In this document: piece after piece, positions 59,550 through 64,000 of the stretch
Numbering within the stretch: position 1 is the stretch's first letter
Layout: each line of letters starts with the position of its first letter
Assembly: GCA_045122895.1 (NCBI GenBank)
Contig: JBGVIE010000045.1
Span: forward strand, 16,168-80,167
Direction of reading: 5' to 3'
Length of the DNA: 64,000 nucleotides
Source of the DNA: RGIG1934 sp045122895
GTDB taxonomy: Bacteria; Bacillota; Clostridia; Lachnospirales; Lachnospiraceae
Program-made: the position numbers and the translations under genes
The notes under the pieces: generated by a model
What the model saw: only the letters and a program-made list of their open reading frames with translations
The model's database searches: none
What the model was told of the DNA's origin: nothing

Positions 59550-59756
59550 AATAACCTCCTTGTCAGCGCGATTTTTCATACTGACTTCTTGTCGGATGTT
59601 ATTATCGATGGTTAGTGTATTATAACACATTTAGAAATATATGCAATATATAAAATATTTTTAATTACAATATTTATCTTGCGATGTCTTTGTTTTATAT
59701 GTTAAAATCATACTAAGAATAAGCGTGTTATATAGATAAGTACGAGGAGGATGCAT

Positions 59757-62700
59757 ATGAAAAAAATAAAAATACTAGTTTGCTCAATTATCATATTGTT
59801 GTGTAGTTCTTTTTCTGTTTGCATGGAATGTTTTGCAGCGGATGAAAAAAGTGACGGTTTTAAAAGCTATACAACAAAAGCCTCTTTTGGCGATTATACG
59901 TATGACAGATATTTTGTTTTTTCTTCTCAGAATGATGCTTCCAATTTGGTTGTCCTCGAAGATGGGACATATATGAGAGTACATGAAAAATTCATAGATA
60001 AAAAAATTATTGTGGAATACTATGATAAGAAATTCAAGCTTACAGGAACCAGAAATATAAAATATCAGTTGGACAGATATTGTGGATTTTATTCAGACGG
60101 TAAATACAACTATATGATTTTTGCACAGAATAACCCCAATAAGGACAATAATAAGGTTGTGTGTCTTGTTGTGAAATATTCGAAGAATTGGAAAATACTT
60201 GGTAAGTGTGCCATAAAGAACACAAATGTTACAAAGTATATGAATTATACGGGAACTTCTATGCTTGCTGACAGTGGAAAGCTGTATATCAGGTCTGCAA
60301 GAGAAATGTATAATGGTCATCAGGCCAATATAACATATATCATAAGAATATCAGATATGAAATTGCTGGAGAAATATGATCAGATTGAGCATAACAAGTA
60401 TGGTTATGTAAGTCATTCTTTTGCACAGTTTTTGGCTAAAGATGGTCATAATATAATAACTGCAGACCATGGAGATGCTTTTCCAAGAGGAGTTGTAATA
60501 CAGGATTCCGCTTTGGAAAAGAAGAAGTTAGTCTTTAAATGTGTAGGAAAAACAGGTGAAAATAATACAGGACTGTGTCTTGGTGGTCTTGGTGTATCGG
60601 GACAGTCATACATAACTGTAGGAAGTTCCATGGATCAAAATATAAGCAATATTAAGGATGAAGAGTTTACTGACCACTGTATACGATCTGTGAAGAATGT
60701 ATTTGTAAGTGTGTGGGATAAAAATACCGACAAGGCCAGAACAACATTTTTAACCGACTATAAATCATGTGATGAATTACATGATCCATATATTGTTGAG
60801 ATTAACAGAAATAGATTTGTTGTAATGTGGGAGCATAATAATAGGGTATACTATGTGGAAATAGATGGAGCAGGAAAGAGAGTTACACCTATTAAGAATG
60901 TAAAAGCCCATATGAATGTAAAGCCTGTCATTAACGATGGAAAAATTGTATGGCTTAGTTATGATAAATACGCTAATATAACATTTTATACATTGCCTGT
61001 ATCAAGCCTCAAATGTAAATTGTCAACACCGGGTGGAGTAAAATTTAGTGTGGAATCCAATAGTATAAAGATAAAATGGAATTCAGTAGCAGGAGCTGAC
61101 GGGTATTTTGTATATAGAAAACAATCAGGGGCATCTTACAAGAAAATTGCAGTTGTACAGGATGGTTCAAAACCTTTATATTATGATAAGAATGTAAAAG
61201 ATGGTCAGGTATATACATACACAATCAAGGCGTATAGAAAACAAGGGAAAACGGTAAAATCAGGAATTAAAAAATCCGGATGGAGTCAGAGATATTTAGC
61301 AACTGTAACAGTAAAAAGTGTATTTAATACATCGAATGGAATAAATATAACCTGGGCTAATATGAAGGCAGAACAGGGGTATTATCTATATAAAAAGGAG
61401 AATGATGGAAAGTTTACAAAGATAGCAACATTAAAGGCAAATAAGACATCCTATGAAGATAAGAATGTTTCCAGGGATAATATGTATACATATTATGTGA
61501 TACAGTACAGGGGAAAGAGTTTAAAAAGTAAGGGTAACATACAAAAGAAGAGCGCTTATTATGTAGAAAAGCCTGGTATAAGTAAAGTTAGTGTTGGAGA
61601 GGATTCAATAAAACTTGAACTGTTTGGAGAAAGTGACAGGTATACATATATATATCGAAGTGTGGATAATGGGAAATATAAAAAGATAGCCACGTTTAAA
61701 CAAAATGAGATAGTATATTATGACAGGGATGTAAGTGAAGGAAAGCTGTATAGATACAGAATTATTGAGAGGTATAAAGGCTCAAATAGTATTCCGTCTG
61801 ATACGGTTACTAAGACGTATCTCAAAAAAGTAAATATTAATAACATAGTTAACGGCAAAAAGAATGTTGAATTGTCTTGGACAACAAATAAGAATGCAAC
61901 AAAATATTATGTTTATCGAAAAGATGCATCTTATCTTCCGTATAAGAGGATTGCCATTGTAAATGGTTCACAAAATACAAGCTACGTTGATATAGAAGTG
62001 GGTAATAAAAATACTGTAACATATACTGTAAGGGCAGTAGATTCGTACAGTATTTCAAGTGCGTCACCGGAACAGACTATAGAACATCTTGATGAACCTG
62101 TTATCAACAAGGTCAGTGTGGGGGCTGGAAAGATAGATGTAAGTATTACAATACCTAACAATTGTGGTGTTGACTTATACAGAAAAACTGATAACGATGA
62201 CTTTGTAAAAATTAAGCACTTTACAAATAATTATACTTACAGTTATGAAGATAGTGATGTTGTAAGTGGAAAAACATATACTTACGCAGCACAGGCTGTT
62301 GATGGTGAGTACAAAAGTTCTATGAGTGAAAGCATGAGCGCTACATATGTATGTGCAATATCCGGGCTGAGAGCAATACAGAATGAGAATATAGTTACTT
62401 TATCATGGGATAAAGTAGAGGGTGCTCTTAACTACAAGATATATAATGTGTGTAAAAACGACGAATTTATTGTGCAAACAGAAGATACTCAGGCAGATAT
62501 TGTTTTAGAAGCAAATAAAGACTATACATTTGGAGTAATGGTAGAAGGTAAAGACTATATTTCCAATATAATTGCCAGTAAAGATGTATTTTACTATATT
62601 GAGAATCCAGAGATTTTGTCAGTGGTTCAAGAGGACAATAAAGTATACATATCTACCAATATCTCTCCGTTTTATGAAAATGTATCATTGTATAGAAAAT

Positions 62701-63932
62701 CATCAGGAGACTACAGCAAAGTAGATGCGGGAAAAGATTCAGAAGGTGTGTTTAAAGATACAATTCCGGGAGATGGATTGTGCTACAGCTATAAGATTGT
62801 AGCTACAGATATCTATGGTAACAAGAAAGAAGTGGTATCTGATACACAAGTTTCCTATGTTGGAACGGTAACAATTAATTCAGTTATGTATGATACTGAC
62901 AGTAATACAATAAGAGTGAGCTTTGATAAGGCGGAGGAAGGTGCTGCAGGCTACATAGTATATAAGAGTACAAATGGCAGTGATTTCACACCGATTAAAA
63001 AGATTGACAATATTGAGATGACTACTTTTGTGGATATGGATTTTGATTCAAATAATACATACAGTTATAAAGTAGCTGTTTATGGTGGTTATGAAGGTGC
63101 GTTGAGTAATGAAGTAAAGATATTTATTCCAAAGTCACCAGATGGTCTCAATGTGGAAAGCGTAGATGACAATTATTATATAAGCTGGAATTCTGTACAA
63201 AACTGCGATGAATATATTTTGTACATAATATATCCGGACAATATTGTTTCAAGGGTTAATGTGTCAGATACTTCATATGTCATTTCGGCTCATCATGGGA
63301 TAAGTCAGTTTTATGTGAATTCATATGTGGATGGTGTAGAGAGCAAATGGACGGGAAATTACATAAGAGCAGGATATGTAATAAATTCTGAGAGAATATA
63401 TTTTAGTTACATAGAAGATGGATTTAAGATACAGTATGATGAAATTCAAAATGTTGATGGTTATGCACTATTCAAACATGATGGAGAAGAGGAGAAATTC
63501 GTAGCTTACATAGAGGACAGCGCAGTACTTGAATATGATGACACTGAGTTAGATAGTGGAACAACATACGAATACAGATTGTGTGGATTTATAGATGACG
63601 GCGACAAGAGATATTTAAGTAGTGGAATAAAGCTTAGAAAAATAAAATTCATGGAAAGACCTAAAATTGTACAGCTGACTGCAGGTAACGGTCAGGTGAA
63701 TATTACCTGGTCACAGGTTGGAGGGGCAGTTAGATATACTCTTTGCAGAAGGGAAAAAGGTAAGAATTGGAGTCCGTATGCCGGGGGAATTACAGATAAT
63801 TCTTATACGGATACAGGGGTTACTGTGGGAACGCAGTATGAATATGCAGTAATAGCTTTTAGCGCTGAACCGACATTTTCAAGTTACTTTGATTGGGATA
63901 AGTCCGAAGGTGATAAGATAACTGCAGAGTAG
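59757..63932 (+). CDS. Giant secreted protein with fibronectin-III-like repeats
   Basis: 1391 residues from ATG 59757, which has AGGAGG six bases upstream; the ATG at 59751 touches the site. Signal peptide 1-28 (IKILVCSIIILLCSSFSV, ECFAAD). Residues ~35-420 look like a beta-propeller: repeated strand groups such as YMRVHEKFIDKKIIVEYYD, YNYMIFAQNNPN, NRFVVMWEHNNRVYYVE. From ~425 there are about ten fibronectin-III-like modules with the pattern W-x3-x-x-A-x-G-Y-x-(V/L)-Y-(K/R)-K (GADGYFVYRKQSG, AEQGYYLYKKEND, AAGYIVYKSTNGS). No sortase motif at the end. Its modules match those on the island's beta-helix and SGNH proteins, which suggests common binding partners. Confidence 0.8.
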   Translation: MKKIKILVCSIIILLCSSFSVCMECFAADEKSDGFKSYTTKASFGDYTYDRYFVFSSQNDASNLVVLEDGTYMRVHEKFIDKKIIVEYYDKKFKLTGTRNIKYQLDRYCGFYSDGKYNYMIFAQNNPNKDNNKVVCLVVKYSKNWKILGKCAIKNTNVTKYMNYTGTSMLADSGKLYIRSAREMYNGHQANITYIIRISDMKLLEKYDQIEHNKYGYVSHSFAQFLAKDGHNIITADHGDAFPRGVVIQDSALEKKKLVFKCVGKTGENNTGLCLGGLGVSGQSYITVGSSMDQNISNIKDEEFTDHCIRSVKNVFVSVWDKNTDKARTTFLTDYKSCDELHDPYIVEINRNRFVVMWEHNNRVYYVEIDGAGKRVTPIKNVKAHMNVKPVINDGKIVWLSYDKYANITFYTLPVSSLKCKLSTPGGVKFSVESNSIKIKWNSVAGADGYFVYRKQSGASYKKIAVVQDGSKPLYYDKNVKDGQVYTYTIKAYRKQGKTVKSGIKKSGWSQRYLATVTVKSVFNTSNGINITWANMKAEQGYYLYKKENDGKFTKIATLKANKTSYEDKNVSRDNMYTYYVIQYRGKSLKSKGNIQKKSAYYVEKPGISKVSVGEDSIKLELFGESDRYTYIYRSVDNGKYKKIATFKQNEIVYYDRDVSEGKLYRYRIIERYKGSNSIPSDTVTKTYLKKVNINNIVNGKKNVELSWTTNKNATKYYVYRKDASYLPYKRIAIVNGSQNTSYVDIEVGNKNTVTYTVRAVDSYSISSASPEQTIEHLDEPVINKVSVGAGKIDVSITIPNNCGVDLYRKTDNDDFVKIKHFTNNYTYSYEDSDVVSGKTYTYAAQAVDGEYKSSMSESMSATYVCAISGLRAIQNENIVTLSWDKVEGALNYKIYNVCKNDEFIVQTEDTQADIVLEANKDYTFGVMVEGKDYISNIIASKDVFYYIENPEILSVVQEDNKVYISTNISPFYENVSLYRKSSGDYSKVDAGKDSEGVFKDTIPGDGLCYSYKIVATDIYGNKKEVVSDTQVSYVGTVTINSVMYDTDSNTIRVSFDKAEEGAAGYIVYKSTNGSDFTPIKKIDNIEMTTFVDMDFDSNNTYSYKVAVYGGYEGALSNEVKIFIPKSPDGLNVESVDDNYYISWNSVQNCDEYILYIIYPDNIVSRVNVSDTSYVISAHHGISQFYVNSYVDGVESKWTGNYIRAGYVINSERIYFSYIEDGFKIQYDEIQNVDGYALFKHDGEEEKFVAYIEDSAVLEYDDTELDSGTTYEYRLCGFIDDGDKRYLSSGIKLRKIKFMERPKIVQLTAGNGQVNITWSQVGGAVRYTLCRREKGKNWSPYAGGITDNSYTDTGVTVGTQYEYAVIAFSAEPTFSSYFDWDKSEGDKITAE

Positions 63933-64000
63933 ATGCTACTTGAATGTGATACACAACATAAGGGAATAATAAAGTTGAAATAAAATGTTAATTGTACTAT

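Noticed and set aside
60000..63932. CRISPR or other DNA-level tandem repeats in the giant gene
   Set aside because: The repeats are protein modules with diverged DNA; no exact short repeats with constant spacing are present.

Overview
The window looks like the chromosome of a flagellated, low-GC Firmicute of the Lachnospiraceae type. The evidence is a flagellin/FliS pair, a T-box-controlled trp operon, the Firmicutes yaaR-holB-yaaT-methyltransferase-rsmI block, spmA/spmB-type sporulation genes, strong AGGAGG ribosome sites and heavy use of AGA for arginine. Family level is as far as I would go. I saw no tRNA, rRNA, CRISPR array, transposase or integrase.

Layout. (1) 1-2.8 kb: end of a flagellar locus (FliK-like fragment, flagellin, FliS-like chaperone). 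(2) 2.8-6.4 kb: accessory patch with a papain-like secreted protein, a probable toxin/immunity pair, gene remnants and a rearranged short repeat. (3) 6.4-12.6 kb: trp operon behind a Trp-specific T-box: trpE, trpG, fused trpC-trpF, trpB, trpA and a flavin-reductase-like gene, with no trpD. (4) 12.6-15.3 kb: amidase lipoprotein, then an MBOAT gene fused by deletion to the tail of an RsiV-like anti-sigma gene. (5) 15.3-35.4 kb: a conserved housekeeping block (decarboxylase, yaaR ... holB, yaaT, trmN6-like, rsmI), split by a 14.6 kb cell-envelope island. The island has a TagF-like polymerase, a beta-helix protein, a guanylate-kinase-like gene, a dltA/acyl-carrier/dltB/dltD-like set with a GNAT enzyme, a transporter/AMP-ligase pair with different codon use, and a secreted Ig-like protein. 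(6) 35.4-36.5 kb: spmA and spmB in convergent, overlapping arrangement. (7) 36.6-47.2 kb: rhamnose-polysaccharide locus (RgpF-like proteins, ABC exporter, rfbDBAC, GT2).

(8) 48.8-56.8 kb holds the most interesting system, all on the minus strand. An AgrC-like histidine kinase and a LytTR response regulator end at a terminator. Next come two 16-bp direct repeats exactly 21 bp apart, as expected of a LytTR operator, then a promoter and an operon. That operon encodes a secreted Tyr/Asn/Ser-rich protein, two FtsX-type permeases, a membrane-anchored protein, an ABC ATPase, a 33-residue AgrD-like peptide missed by standard ORF-length cut-offs, and a lipoprotein. No AgrB is present. A second copy of the operator lies at the start of a nearby coiled-coil gene. 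This reads as a self-contained peptide-signalling, export or self-protection circuit. (9) 57-64 kb: two large divergent surface proteins, one of 861 residues and one of 1391 residues built from fibronectin-III-like repeats.

Three secreted-protein genes (near 3.25, 5.14 and 30.8 kb) are frameshifted just after the signal peptide or N-terminal region. Either these are decaying genes or the consensus has base errors.
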